From Branchinecta lynchi (taxonomy: Eukaryota > Arthropoda > Branchiopoda > Anostraca > Branchinectidae), in NCBI GenBank assembly GCA_023053575.1, contig JAKZAP010000018.1:17326202-17390201 (forward strand): 64,000 nt of DNA, in the 5' to 3' direction. Of this stretch, positions 29,715 through 42,335 are shown piece after piece. The notes beneath the pieces are model-generated. The model worked only from the letters and a program-made list of their open reading frames with translations. It was not told where the DNA came from and made no database searches. A program made the translations under genes and the position numbers. Numbering within the stretch: the stretch's first letter is position 1; each line of letters starts with the position of its first letter.

Positions 29715-31838
29715 TGGAATCTTGTCAAGTTCATCGTCCTAGCACACCTAGAAGAAACACCCGAATCCGTTCCGCTTCTGTTGTTGATGCACCTCGGGCT
29801 TGTCCTTGTTCTTCCCTCCAAGCTTCATCCCGGTCACTCCACTCCAAGCGTGTCACAAGATTGCTGGTTCTTCCCTCCACCCCACCCCTCCACATTCATC
29901 GGCTCCGGTCTGGACTTGAAATGCAACATCTGAGAAACGAGGTCTTTCCAAAGATCAAGTTTCATGAAGATCCAATCACCCATTCGAAAGTTATACGTAC
30001 CTCAAGATTCAGATATCCCCAGGGGCGTCGCTACGGGAGAGGGGGGTGTTACCACCCCTCTTAACGAAAGAAAAAACTAAACTGGGCGCTCTGCCCGATA
30101 CAAAATTAAGAAGCTAAATGGGCGCCCGCAGAGTGCTCTAAGCTGGGCGATTGCAGAACGCGCTACCACAAAAGTTGAGCGAAACAGGGGGCCCACTTAA
30201 GAAACTAAAATGGGAGGTTTGTAATGCGCCGGGTAAAGTCAGTAAGGCTAGTTCAGGGTAGCCAAAAAACTGGGTGGACAACCAGCTTAGAAATCGGCAG
30301 TTCGAGGGCTTCGGGTGTTCGAGACTTAAAGGACCTGTCTTACCTACTTCCATAATCACTCCATATATTTTTATACCCGGAGTCCCAAATTTCGTACGGT
30401 ATATTCTAGCACCTCTAACAAAACCACACTGATTTTCTCACTTGCCGTGTTTTGCTACCTTCGATGTTTGTCACGCTGTCTATGGTTGTCTTCAAGAATT
30501 TTTCCATCAGAAAAACCGGTTATTTAAAGTGTTTCGCTGTTAAAACATGTGGGTTATTTTTTGAAAGCACAGCCTAGTTTTAAAGTATTCGAATATTTTA
30601 AAATACTGTATGTTGAAGAGTAAACAGTGCGAGGGGTCCTTGAAAGAATTGCATTCTCAGTCAACATAAAGAGGCAGGCTCTAGTCGCTTGGATACGAAG
30701 AAATGTTTAGTCATATTTGGTCCGTTGTCCGTTTGTTGGATTGTCGGATTTGAGCTTTCAAAGTCGACAAAAGGCAGTTATCAGATCATGAAGTTCACCG
30801 AGCAACGCGAAGTTTTAACCCGAGTTTTAACACGATTTGTTGTGTTGGCTACCAATATCTCTTGATTTTAGTAAACTCAGGCTGATTCTGCGCCCTATCG
30901 GCAAGCATCATACCACTCGCGCCCCTCGAGTTTTAGCATAGCGACGCCCCTGGGAATCCCCCTCCCTCCACTGACCACATAATGGTCGAATCGCGGAACT
31001 GACTATTTCCAAGGTAATCTGGTCGGGTCCTTGCTATGCTTGCCAAGTTTCATCGTCCTATCCCACCCGGACTTATCTTAAATCCGGATCACCGGAATTG
31101 TGGAGCCCCCTCCACCCCCACCCCACCCCCCAGTGCCCAAATCCGGCGCACTTCTGTCAATGATGTATACCTACGGGCTTTTGTTTTGTCTTCACGCCAA
31201 GTTTCAACTCTAAGCATGGCACAAGATTTCCGTTCCTCTTTCCGACTACCCCCACATTCCACAACCATCGCTCCGGACTTGAAATGGGACTTCTGGAAAA
31301 GAGCTGTTTCCAAATATCAAGTTTCACTAAAATCCGATCACGCGTTCGAAAGCTGTACATACCTCAGGATTCAGGATTACCCCCCCCCCCTCCACTCCCC
31401 CCACGATGGTCGGATCGAGGAACTGACTGTTATCCCGAAACCCCCCTCCAAGTCCCCTCACAGTGCCCAAATCCGGTCCAGTTATGTCAATGATGTATTT
31501 AGGGCTTGTGCTTGGATCCATTCATCGGATCTGGTTCGGACTTGAAATGGGACATCTGAGACACAAGGTCTCTCTAAATATAAAGTTTCATTAACGTCCG
31601 ATCACCCGTTCGAAAGTTCCGCATGTCACTGAATTCCGGAATTGGCCTCCTCCTCCCACGTTGGTCGGATCGGGCAAGACTATTTCCAAGTTAATTTGGT
31701 CGGGTCTCTGATATGCCTGCCAAGTTTCATAGTCCTAACACATCTGGAAGTATCCTAACTCCCACTCGTGGGACCGACCGACCGACAGACCGACGTAATT
31801 ACAATGGGTAATGGCACTTGGCCGACGGGCAACGCCAT
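29715..31838 (+). mobile_element. Family F1 Helentron-like element, split by a hAT-like insertion
   Basis: It shows F1 blocks (AAGTTTCATCGTCCTAGC, TCACCCGTTCGAAAGTT, GACTTGAAATGGGACATCTG), then CCGACCGACCGACAGACCGA about 45 bases before a decayed terminal hairpin ATGGCACTTG...CGCCAT at 31811-31838. The interior carries about three diverged repeat units. It is interrupted at 30020-30952. Three long open frames here follow the repeat units and match no protein family. Confidence 0.72.
30020..30952. mobile_element. Non-autonomous hAT-like element nested in an F1 copy
   Basis: It has inverted termini CAGGGGCGTCGCTA at 30020 and its exact 14-base complement ending at 30952. Flanks GATATCCC (30012-30019) and GGAATCCC (30953-30960) match at 6 of 8 positions, a decayed 8-bp duplication. 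It is 933 bp with no recognisable transposase. Removing it joins F1 sequence TTCAGATATCCC with CCCTCCCTCC as in other F1 units. Confidence 0.87.
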
Positions 31839-31839
31839 A

Positions 31840-32735
31840 ACAAGTCATAACAACTCGAACTTATAGCGTTTCCAGCGTTTCTGTCTTATTCCACCGATAT
31901 CTAGAACTCATCTAGTATAGTCAGAACTTCTATGTCAACGAAGCCTGCTTAAGAAAATAACCACCAAATGCCCCCAGCCTACAGCATAAACCAACCACCA
32001 CGTCCAGGGACGCTGCAAGTGGATTTTCGTCGGAAGGAGGGGGGGGGGGCATATTCAAATTTTCACAGAATTCATATAGAAGCTATACCAAATAGAAAGT
32101 GACAATTCGAGCTTTACATTATTTTTAAATTATTAAATATAAGAATGAAAATGATAAATTCAAGTATAAAGAGTAAACTTAAGCCAGCACGAATGATGAT
32201 TCGACAGCTACGACGCGACACTTTTGTGAAGACCGCTTGATTAGTATATTGCTGTTCCCGATTCCAGCACCAGGTTCTTCTAATTACGGAACCAAAGACA
32301 AAAATTAAACTGAAGGCGAAATTTTTTAAATTCGCATTTTTATCCAGCAAATTTCAACTGCTTCTCGACAAATCTAGCTTTTCCCGCGGATGAAACCCCA
32401 AGATCTTAAAAATTATCCAGAAATATTAATACCGGAGACAGCCCCTTCATCAGCTTCTAGCTCTTATAGACTACCGAAACCCATACAAAGTGAGTGCGGT
32501 AGGCGAAACTTGTATAAGTTCGCCTTTTTTCTGCAAAAATTTAACTACTTCCCATGCAGATTCTAGCTTTTATTTTCTCAAATGCCAAGCCTAAAAGCGA
32601 TATGTAACCTAACCTAAATGACGCGCCATTCCATAAAATAGAGAATACTACGAAAGGTGAAATTTTTACTAATTTTTTGGAAACACTTCTGACCAGAGAT
32701 AATGTTGAAACTGTGCGATATTTGCGATTCGGCAT
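31840..32735. other. Intergenic between Atg4 and profilin, no gene
   Basis: There is a G-run at 32037-32049. Minus-strand segments around 32380 and 32560 share TTTCTAGCTTTT-like words, suggesting an old tandem of about 180 bases. No coding match. Confidence 0.35.
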
Positions 32736-33165
32736 ACTTCTACCAAATAATTCTGGACGGATATTGCTGACTCGGTATAAGCGTATATTGAATTTTGGTT
32801 ACTATACCGCATATTCGGATTCGGAATAATTTCGTCCGAATTCAACCGAGCTTCGGAAGTTGTGTTAACTACCGAATCCTAGCGATTATACCGAATAAAT
32901 CACCCAGTCCCGATCATTATACCGAATAATATTCGGCGAATAGCCTACTCTGGATTCCGTATGATTACCGAATCCCAGTCATTATACGAATAGTTCTGGT
33001 ACTGAAAACGACCGAATCCTAGCAATTATACCAAATAAATTACGGACTCCTGATCCTTGTACTGAATAATTTTGGACCCAATAGCTTATTCGGGACTTCG
33101 TCTAACCTCCAAATCCCGGTACTTATACCGATAATTCTGGAATTAAATATTACCGAATGAAAATT
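32736..33165. repeat. Degenerate tandem repeat upstream of profilin
   Basis: Words ACCGAATCCTAGCGATTATA, CCGAATAAAT, CCGAATAATATTCGG and TAGCCTATTCGGGATTCCGT recur about every 110-125 bases with heavy divergence. It ends about 320 bases before the profilin ATG and may border the promoter. Confidence 0.6.
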
Positions 33166-33473
33166 TTTGCGACAAACCAGTGCTATCTTGCTCAGTCTTA
33201 CTGCAGTTCATTCGCGAAAGGAAGAGGCCTAACTGTCGAGTCCTCACGTCCTTCAGCAAGACGGGTAACAAGAGGGAGAACTCGCCGTTTCTGTTTCTGA
33301 TTCCTTATGGTCCAACCCTATTGTTGGATACCGGAGAACTAGCGAAGTGACTCTTACGTCAGTATCGGACAATTAAGAAATGCCAATTCGACAAAAGACG
33401 TGGCAACGTTGTTCCGCCATTAATATTTGAAGGGTGTTTCAGTTAACTGCTGTGGGATTTTGTTTAATTTTCA

Positions 33474-33485
33474 GAGACAGTAATC
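33474..33485 (+). promoter_or_regulatory. Likely 5' UTR splice acceptor before the profilin start
   Basis: TTTTGTTTAATTTTCAG immediately precedes AGACAGTAATC-ATG, with a strong polypyrimidine tract and AG 12 bases before the start codon. This fits a 5' UTR intron, so the promoter would lie further upstream. Not proven from sequence alone. Confidence 0.6.
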
Positions 33486-33602
33486 ATGAGTGGATCTTGG
33501 CAGGATTATATCGATAAGCAGCTTCTCGCTGGTGGATATATTAGCCAAGGTGCCATCATTGGAACAGATGGGTCATTATGGGCACGATCTGAGGATTTCC
33601 CA
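33486..33602 (+). CDS. Profilin, exon 1
   Basis: The 39 codons starting [18 protein letters not shown] include W5, Y8 and W32, matching the poly-L-proline-binding aromatic residues of profilins, and the [12 protein letters not shown] strand. It ends DFP/GTAAGT in phase 0. Profilin binds G-actin 1:1, promotes ADP-ATP exchange and delivers monomers to formins and Ena/VASP through proline-rich tracts. The assembled protein is 129 residues, within the normal animal range, and resembles insect profilin (chickadee) across its length. Confidence 0.96.
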
Positions 33603-36600
33603 GTAAGTAAAGAGTTCTGTCTGGTTAGCCCTTCTGCTCACATCCAGGAGTTAAATTTGTGTTGTCCTCTTCACTCCTCAGTTTGATCGCTTTTTACTTG
33701 TTTTGCATGTTTTTACTGTTTTTTCCACAAGTTCATTTATCAACTTGAATGTTGGAACATCTTTGTTGAGTCTGAAGAGGACCGTTGCCAAGAAGAACTG
33801 AAATATAGCTGTATTAATGTTTCAGCTGGAGTATCGATTTTGCACCGTCAAATATGTTTTACGTCATTGTTTGACAGTTTCTGTTTTTGTCAAAAAGACA
33901 AATGTAGACTGTGCCTTTTCCCTTGTCACTTTGATAAAAGGGAACTTGCCTCGATAGCTGACCAAGTTGCACTCTACTTTTAGTCAACCACAAACCCCTA
34001 ATCCCTACAGGAGGGGTATCCAACCTTGTTTTTACATAGCCTATCCTCATTTTCATCTCGTCAATTCTGCAAAATTCCTTTAAAAAGCCTATAACCCTGC
34101 TGTAAAACTCACCATAGATCACGAAAAAGTTAAGAATTCACTTCTATTTACAATTTACTTTGTTTAATTAAACTATTCTTTTGTTTCATGATGTCTGGCG
34201 ATCATTGTGTTTCGGCTGTCGAGCTCACATGCAGAATAATAGTATTCAAGGGGAGGATCTATTGAGACTTTGGGATAGAGTCTTGACTTGCTTTAGTGCG
34301 ACAACACTGAATAGCAAGTGTATTTTTGGGCTTTTGTTTAATTTAATGAAAAAGAGATTCATTTTCTTTCGTTCTTCCTCAGGAACATGCTTAACAAGAC
34401 CGCGAAAAACTCGGGGTCCCATTGGGTCTTTCAGGTCAAAATGAATAGTAGCTTTCAGCTCAGGTCCTTTACCGGCATTGGATAGGTCACCAGTCCATGA
34501 TACTTCAACCTTGTCTGTCAATGTTCCCATGTGAGCTACAAAGATTTGGCAAATCCTCAGTTAAGCCCACAAGCCCCTCTACTTTCACAGACTCCCCCAC
34601 CCTGGCGCAGACAGGGGCAGAAAGAAAGGTTTAAGAAGGCATTTTCGGAGGCAACAGATCTTCATGACCAAGTTTTCGGAATTTGGAGAGACCTAAAGTA
34701 TGCCAAAAACACCTTTCTCTGGCCTCCCACGACCAGCCACCCCTTGTCCCCACACTTCCATCTGCACAGTGAAAATCGCGGCTTCTGGCTGTGACGCTTC
34801 AGCTGAAGCAACTGACAATAGCTGTATGAACTAGGAACCGAAAAACTCTGCCACTCAGTTTTCGGAGCTGCAGCAGCAACATCTTTGATTACAAAACACC
34901 TTGATGGAAGAGTACGATAATAATCTTAATAATTATATCAGTAAGTGGTTATCAGACATTGAACTGTGACGACGTTGCGCCGGCTAGTCGTTCCAGGTAG
35001 TGTCGAGGTAGACCTCGCCGTAATCGAGCTCTTGTAAATAGGGTTTTGGAGGATTAAAAATGAATTTATTAAATGGTCTTCAAGCACAGATAATTGAAAG
35101 TTAAGTCATCCAGTTTTAGAATTTCAGAAATCTGTCTGAGGTTAGGTACCCCTCCTGTATGCCAAATGCTGGATATAAGTTAAAACATTGAAGTTCTGAC
35201 AGATATTTACGTTCTTTTTCTTCTGTGACTTACGTGAGGACAGAGTTGCCAATATTGTTTCGCAAATTAGGTTTGTTAAAAGGGCAGAATGCCAAACGTT
35301 TTCTGAGCCTCTCCTGGGGTATTTATTTCTATGAGAATACAAGCTTTCTGGCTTGGAAGGGATGCCCCTCTGCTTTTGTGTTTGAAGAGGGAGTAACCAT
35401 CTCGAACAGGTATATCGGATATTCACCAAAATACCGATTGATAACCATCTCGGACAGAACACAAAAAGTCCCGATGAAAGGAATGGGTTTAATTGAGAAA
35501 ATGTGAGGTTGATTAGACAGCATCTGGACAGCATAGACACTTCAAATACCAGTTTGAATACCAAACTAACGAGTTTGAGTTTTGCTCCTGATTCGCAATC
35601 GTAATTTGTTCGGATTGGTTTGTTTGTCGGACAAGCAGTTCAGATTGGATTTACGGTTGAACACTTGTTTGGTATGCTTTTAGCCGTGAACAGACACAAT
35701 ACAACTGTCCAAATAGCTTTGTCATCAAATACGGTGTCCGAATAAATATTTATCTCCTAACTATTCGAAAGAAACCAGTGACATGATATATCGCAACCAG
35801 TGCAGCATTTACTAATTCTAGAAATTGCCACCGTCAACAGAACTCTGGTCTTTTCCCGGGCAATTTTTTGCTTTACGGTACCACTTCAGAACAATTAAAA
35901 AGTAAAATTGTTTGTTGCACAGTGTTGCCACATAAGATCTTTTACGAAAAGTCAGCTTGATGTATGAAGACCAAAAAATCTTGAAAGATGCAGTTAATTC
36001 AGTGGGATCTGACAATGCTGGGTGTTCAAGTAAAAGAAAAGATTTGTTTTCTACTTTGTTGTTTGTTTTGATACATTTTGTAGAAAAATTCGGTTATTGT
36101 AAGGTTTTATCGTCTTTGGAAATATTGTGGCCGGTTTTTTTTCATGGCCGGTTACTTCATTGAACCTTATAAGTAAAATACAGATAAAATGGCATTTGTC
36201 AGAATTGCATTTTTATCAAAGAAAAGCTAAAAGTCTTTTAGGCCTAGTGGTAAGCTCAACTGCGAGAATGTTCACAAAGGCCTGAAAAAGGATAAAAGCT
36301 AATGCCAAAAAGGTAAAGGAAAAAGCTGAACAAAAATACAACTGAAGTTTATGTCATTCCATCACTGTATTTTTCAGTTGGGAGAAATTTGATCATTGCA
36401 TTGAACTGGCAGATGTTTCTTTGGAGAATCCATAGGCTACAGGATAACAGGGTTTTTCTGTCATGCTATCAAAGTTAAATGACAATCTTACACTTTTTGT
36501 GCCCCTTATCGTCTTCACAAGTGGCTGAACCAAAAGATAGATTTTTGGAAAGAGATATACACTACTCTTCTCTTCTTCTTTTTAAACCCAGTATTGGCAT

Positions 36601-37670
36601 TAATTCCCTACCTGGATTCTTTTTCTAGCTCAGTCAAATGACCTATGTGATACGGTCTGTGAGCAGATTTTTGTTTGTTGACTGAAGTTTGGTGCCACTT
36701 TACAGGAGAAATTATTCCCTGTCCTGTGTGCTGTACTTGGTACAGAAAACCACAATGTGGATGACAGATATGACCCACCTAATATTGATTGACACAAAAA
36801 AGCTTGCATACTATCGGCTAATTTGGAGTTGAGTGACTCCAACCCATTTGTGTTAGATCCATGCTGTGCTGTTTCTCACAAGATCAGGCAAGCAGCAAGT
36901 TGTTATTTACCATACAAAAGTCTAAAAAAGAAAGAGAAAGAAAATGAAATATTTATATGACAAAAGAGGTAGATAAGTTGGTAATATTTAGCATGGATAT
37001 TTGCTTTTGAGGTATATTTGAGCAAGAATTTCAAGTGTTAAGTCAGACCTTAAATGAGAAAAAAAACTGATAAAAACCATATGATCCTGTACTTATGCTA
37101 TTGTGGACACTAATAGCACACTCGCCAGTAGAGTGCAGCTACATCATTACATTCAGGTGCGAAGTGCTTATCAAAAATGGGTAAAAGTAGAAATGGCTGG
37201 TCGATCTTCTTTTATTCTGGTTTGCCTAGTAGGAAAATCAAGCTCTAAAGGAGTAACCAGACTTACCTTCATCAACTTTTGGGTAAAAAGATTGTGATGT
37301 CATGAGATCCACCCTTTTTAACTCTTAAAATACCATAGATATGTATTCTCCTGTAGTCCATTTACCACCACTGCTTGTGCAGATCAGATCTTCAGATTCA
37401 GATCTTGATCAGATTTTCAACTTCATTAAATTCTTTTTTTTTAAGATGTTGGTTCCAAATTGGTAAACAGAAGCTTTGTTGCTTCTACATTGTATTAGTA
37501 GTAAATTTGTATCTTGTCTGAAAGATGGCAACATTGGCAATTTTGAGAAGGTAAATTTTGAACTCAAACCAAAGCTAAATGACAGGAGAATCATAATCCA
37601 GTGATTGAAGGATGATAAATACTCTTTGAGCCCAAGCTGACTTGGAAACATAAATTCATACAACTGATAG
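33603..37670. other. Profilin intron 1, first part; mostly unique
   Basis: At 33740-33860 there is a fragment of the fold-back family (GAAGAGGACCGTTGCCAAGA and TTTTGCACCGTCAAATATG). The rest, 33860-37670, shows no exon, TIR or repeat pair that I could support. Confidence 0.45.
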
Positions 37671-37671
37671 A

Positions 37672-37815
37672 GACCGAAACGTCAGCTATGCTATGGTAGC
37701 GATATTTCGTCCCTTCCATTCATACAATGGATAGAGACGGAAACGTCAGCTATGACGCTTTAGCATCAATATTTTGTCACTCCCTTGGCAAGGGTCCTCT
37801 TCTGGCTGTCAAACG
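37672..37815. mobile_element. Fold-back family fragment
   Basis: Two direct copies of GGATAGAGACGGAAACGTCAGC-like sequence (37668 and 37729) are followed by TTGGCAAGGGTCCTCTTCTGGC at 37782. Only left-arm modules are present. Confidence 0.6.
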
Positions 37816-38224
37816 TCATGGACATCGTTGGGGAAGGGAAGAATGCAAATAAAAGAAGTAAAAAACAGAAGATTCTCATATCCTTATATCTGAAAGAGTC
37901 GTCAGCGGATATTGAAGATTGTGGAAAACTTTGCGTTGTGTGAACGGCAAAACTCGTCAGATCCGGAAAAGCACTAAAAGTTGGGGATTTTAGAAGCTTA
38001 TGATTGTGCAAGGGAGCTAGGTATATTATGAAAGGCAGAATAAGCAAGAGGGACCTTTAAACAAAGGATGTGGAAAAAAGATTTGGCTGTATTCGCACAT
38101 CAGGCCTAGGAAAGCCTAGAAGTAAACTATTGATTTTGAGTCTTAGGCCATGAAAGAGGATAAAATGATAACATTGGAATATCCATAACTGGTCACACAA
38201 ACAATGGAAGGTTAAGGGAAGTCT

Positions 38225-38924
38225 CAGTCTAGTACACTAGCCCCTTTTCAGGCTCGGTGCTCAAACGTCTAGCACCTTGCCTGGGTGCTAGACGTTCAAG
38301 CACTGTACCTTGGATTTCATGTATGGTGCATGAATTTCAGTATACAGTGCATACATCAAAAACACAGTTTCTGTCATAACAACTGAGCACCAGCTCGGAC
38401 AGGGCTGAAATTACTACCATGAATTAGAGAAATCAAAGACAATCCTTTATATATTTTTCACAACAAAAACAAAAGGGCTCGGCTGATGACAGATGGTAAA
38501 AACCTCATTTCCTTTTCTACATAGTAAGGGTTTTACATGCAAAGTGTCCTGTGCCTCAGCTTTTTCTACCTAGCAGCCAACCAGAATATTGGCTCTTGGG
38601 GAATAGACAGGGAAAATACATGGAAAATAGATAGGGTGCTGTTAGGTTTTTCATCTCCATCATCATTAGAGCCCTTTTGTTTTTGTTGTGAAAAATATAT
38701 AAAGGATTGTCTTTGATTTCTCTAATTCATAGTAGTAATTTCAGCCCTGTCCGCGCCGGCGCTCAGTTCTGATGACAGAAACTGTGTTTTTTCTGTATGC
38801 ACTGTATACTGAAATCCATGCACCATACATGAAATCCAAGGTACAGTGCCTGAACGTCTAGCACCCAGGCATGGTGCTAGACGTTTGAGCACCGTGCCTG
38901 AAATGGGGCTAGTGTACTAGACTG
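38225..38924. mobile_element. Fold-back hAT-like MITE, copy 2
   Basis: It is 700 bp, the same length as copy 1. Ends are CAGTCTAGTACACTAGCCCC and GGGGCTAGTGTACTAGACTG, with exact 8-bp duplications GGAAGTCT at 38217-38224 and 38925-38932. Arms of about 300 bp are inverted copies of each other around a short centre near 38590. Confidence 0.94.
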
Positions 38925-39141
38925 GGAAGTCTCGTATTTCACAATATTTTCTAGCCTCCGAGGCTCATTCTACAAAACTCAAAATGACAGTTTAGTTATA
39001 TGCTATTTAAGGTATCAGGAAGAGTTGAAACAAAATTCAGAAGCTCCTGATCTGTAACTGGAAAGCTCAGGGGGCGTCTTAGAAATTACTCAAAGCTTTC
39101 TTGCTTGGTGGGTCATGGCAATGCTCTTCTTAGAATGGTCT

Positions 39142-39415
39142 TGACTAAACTTTAGCCGATTATCTTATCTTTTATTTATTTATTTTTTTATTTATCTTAT
39201 CTTTTATTTATTATTTATTTATCTTATTTACTACGGAACTGATTGTCCCTAGAACGGTTTATAAGTATAAACGCGTCCGGCCCTTAGCTGGCCGCTCGTT
39301 CTGTATATATAGATACAAATGTATATTCTGCAGCATTGACAATGGAATTTTCCTATTTCTTTCATGACGTCATGAAGACGTAACGGTCCATAGATACTCA
39401 GCTAAAGTTTAGTCA
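39142..39415. mobile_element. TGACTAAACTTTAG TIR element, copy 1 (empty MITE site)
   Basis: Ends TGACTAAACTTTAGCCGATT and the near complement (CTAAAGTTTAGTCA) enclose CGGAACTGATTGTCCC and a TGACGTCATGA motif. The site ATATATAGATACAAATGTAT at 39303-39322 is uninterrupted here but holds a MITE in copy 2. A TTTATTTATT expansion lies at 39165-39230. Confidence 0.82.
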
Positions 39416-40550
39416 ATACCATAAACCCTTTTCCTTCTCAGAGCTATCTAAACTGTACAATAAGCAGGCAGCTTGAAGCTAGACACAGTGTGTTTTGTGC
39501 ATGTTTGTAGGAAGTATTTGTGCCTTTGCAGAAGAGTCAAAACAAAAACCTATTTAACTTCATATCAGCAAATATGATGAATGTGAAGCAACTTCCCACA
39601 TAAGTTAGTGTCTGTCTATCCAATGTACACTTAGATTTGTGCACAAAGAAGTCTCCCGACTGTTGTGACAGTTGTCAGTAAGAGATGCCATGGAAGATAA
39701 AGCTACCATTATTGTCCATGACAATGGCATTTTCAGTTCTCAGATTTACTTCCATACTTGACTTTAGGTGGAACTGGTGACAGCTTGGTATTAAACAAAC
39801 ATAAATTATTTTGCAACGAAATTGTGTTACAGAATAATTCACGAAAGAGAATTAACTTACAAAATTCACAATATATTAGTGGATCACTAATTTGATAACG
39901 ACTGGAAACTTTTACCCTACAACTAAACCAAGAGAGTTTTCCAGTCGTGATCAATGTTTTCGCTGTAAGTTTCTATTTGTTTCTCCACTCTCCACTGCTA
40001 TTAGTGGATCACTAATTTGATAACGACTGGAAATTTTCCATTTTCTCGTCCAAGGGGGGGAGGTGTAATATGTATTTAACAAAAGATTTAGTTCAGAATT
40101 TCTGACAAGTAAATAGACTGTACCTATCCAAGGAAAGATCAGCCCCCCGTCCCCAGAAAGTAGCTAGTCCGTCACCATGGCATAGAGCTTTTACCAGATT
40201 ACCATTTAAGGAATGTTTGCCATTGCCTTATCTCAATTGTGGTTTTACGATAGCAATGGTTTGTTCTAGTGTGGTCTAAAGATATTATGTGACATTAGTT
40301 GTGGTCACCTCGAGTCACAAACAGGAAATATGGTTTACAGATAGGTTGATGTTCCTGGTATTATTCCAAGATAACTTTTTAAAGATAATCCTACAGGTTT
40401 CCTTTTTTCTTTGAAGTTGGCAAAAAAATGAGACGAGCAGGGTCTCCGACCCCTGCTCCATAAGTGACGAAACCGAGACGAGTCCATGAAAAAGGCGTCA
40501 CAAGACGTTCTCGAGTCGAGTCAGAGTCCACCAGCTCTGGCTCTTAAGCT
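39416..40550. other. Profilin intron 1; one short direct repeat
   Basis: A 35-base sequence starting TATTAGTGGATCACTAATTT and ending in CGACTGGAAA occurs at 39874 and again at 39999, 125 bases apart. Its last part (GACTGGAAA) is mirrored by TTTTCCAGTCGT at 39938. Nothing else was recognised. Confidence 0.55.
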
Positions 40551-40551
40551 A

Positions 40552-40893
40552 CGTTTACACGGAGGGTATTTACCCGTACTCTGGGTAGTTTTTCCCGCAA
40601 CAGCTAATAATCCCCGGGTATTTTGGACTTCCATTTCTCGAACTTTTCCCCGGGGATTTCTTTGTCGGGTATTCTTCGACGTCAGCAACAACAAAATAGG
40701 ATTTTCCAGCCATAATTTTGATTATGTCCATATAAGGCGAGATCCAAATAGACAGACGTTAGTGTAGTAGAGAGATATCCCGAGCGCTACAACCTTGAAA
40801 TCTATTGCCACATTACAGTATTCTCCATTGAAAAATACCTGGGTACCGTGTGAACTCTCTCGTCTCCGGGAAAAAATACCCGCCGTGTAAATG
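40552..40893. mobile_element. TIR MITE (TTTACACGGNGGGTATTT termini)
   Basis: GTTTACACGGAGGGTATTT at the left is complemented by AAATACCCGCCGTGTAAA at the right, 17 of 18 positions matching. It is about 340 bp and no transposase is visible. Target duplication could not be fixed. Confidence 0.75.
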
Positions 40894-41837
40894 ATCCTTT
40901 ACCAACTCTGAATTTATAACCCTAAATCAAGGTTTAGTGTATGTACGAAAACTGCTGCATGTACTGTACGAATACTCAAGAGAGCCCCGTCAAGACAATG
41001 CTTGTCTAATATTGTTACCGTAAGATAAAGATAAACAGAAAAAATGTGTTTTGCTCTGTTTTCTTGTATGCAAAACTGTCTTAACCTAAAAAAAAGTTCG
41101 AAACATAACAGTCGCTCTCTGATTGGGTGATGCCAAGGCATGTGGTTAAGCCTTCCTGCTCTAAGCTCACTATATGTTTTGGTTATTTTGTCACCTTTTC
41201 TAAAAAGCAAATGCCATGCATCCATGAAATGAGTAGATGTGCAGTTCATGAATTTATGTAGTTACGACAAGGTTTTGAGAACTTTAGTCATTGGTTCGTT
41301 TGTGAAATGATTAAAGTTTAACTGAACAGGGAACTTATTTTTACATCTTAGATTCAAATACATTGAATTATTACAACACCTATTGGGGATTTTCATTCTG
41401 TCCACAGTAGTCTTCAGTAGGGACGATGGGAATGTGGACGCTTTCCCATGGTGAATCCGTCCACAATTCGCCCGCAAAACTCACTAAACTATCACTACAC
41501 AAGACACCTCACTAGCTAGCACTAGTTTTTGGCACTGCAGACTGCAGACACTTCTTTGTTTATTTGATACACAATTTATTTACTCGTTTGCTGCTGGTGT
41601 TGTTGCCAAATGTTCCAGGCACCATAGAGATCTCACAAAAACGGGAAGAGCGGCAAGCACAATGGGATAATCGATTATTTGGAAATATCAGAAAAACAAA
41701 CTAACGCTTTTTCATCGGGTTTTCAAGATTATTTAAGCGAACAGGTGATGGGTAACTAGACTGTCGTATCCTAGCCCTTTTCGGTTAAACTTTAAGCAAA
41801 AGTGTTGCGTGTCAACTTTAATCCTCATTTTTTTCAG
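40894..41837. other. Profilin intron 1, last part, nothing recognised
   Basis: No repeat or exon besides the acceptor of profilin exon 2 (TTTTTTTCAG). Confidence 0.4.
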
Positions 41838-42009
41838 GTTTCACAACCAGAGCTTCAAAACATTGCCCAGAACTACACAAACAGGGAGTACTTCCAAGCC
41901 AATGGCCTCACATTAGGAAGCACCAGATATATCTTCCTGTCTGGGAATGATCGAGTCATGAGGGCGAAGAAGAACAAACAGGGAGTCCATTGTATGAGGA
42001 CAGAGAAAG
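41838..42009 (+). CDS. Profilin, exon 2
   Basis: It is 172 nt, entered in phase 0 and left in phase 1 at AAAG/GTAAAT. It encodes VSQPELQNIAQNY, the GLTLGSTRYIFLSG strand and DRVMRAKKNKQGVHCMRT. The R-x-KK-GVHC region is the actin-binding face typical of profilins. Intron 1 upstream is 8235 bases. Confidence 0.96.
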
Positions 42010-42335
42010 GTAAATATTATCTCTAGTATCAGGCGAATGAGGTTTAAGGGCGGTTCTGGCTGTCTGGAAAGCTCCGCGAGCTTATGCGCCGGCTGTTCTT
42101 GCGACTTCTGCTAAAAGTCGCTTCGCTTTCAAGAGCTGTTCTCGCGCTTCGCTAGTTTTCGCCAGCACGTGGAAAGCGAATCCGCTTTGCGAGTGGAAAG
42201 TGATTTCGGCAAGTCAGTGAGAAGTTGTAAAGGTGCAACTGAGGTGCAACGACTTTTTGCTTGTTCTTGCGCTCGGTGGATTCTCGCTTTGCTTTTCGGA
42301 AAGCGAATCCAAGAGATCGCCGGAATCGCCCTTTA

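Noticed and set aside
29570..31545. Open frames of 164 and 169 codons
   Set aside because: Both lie in the F1 copy 29715-31838; low stop density reflects C-rich repeat units, and the same strand bias appears in other F1 copies.
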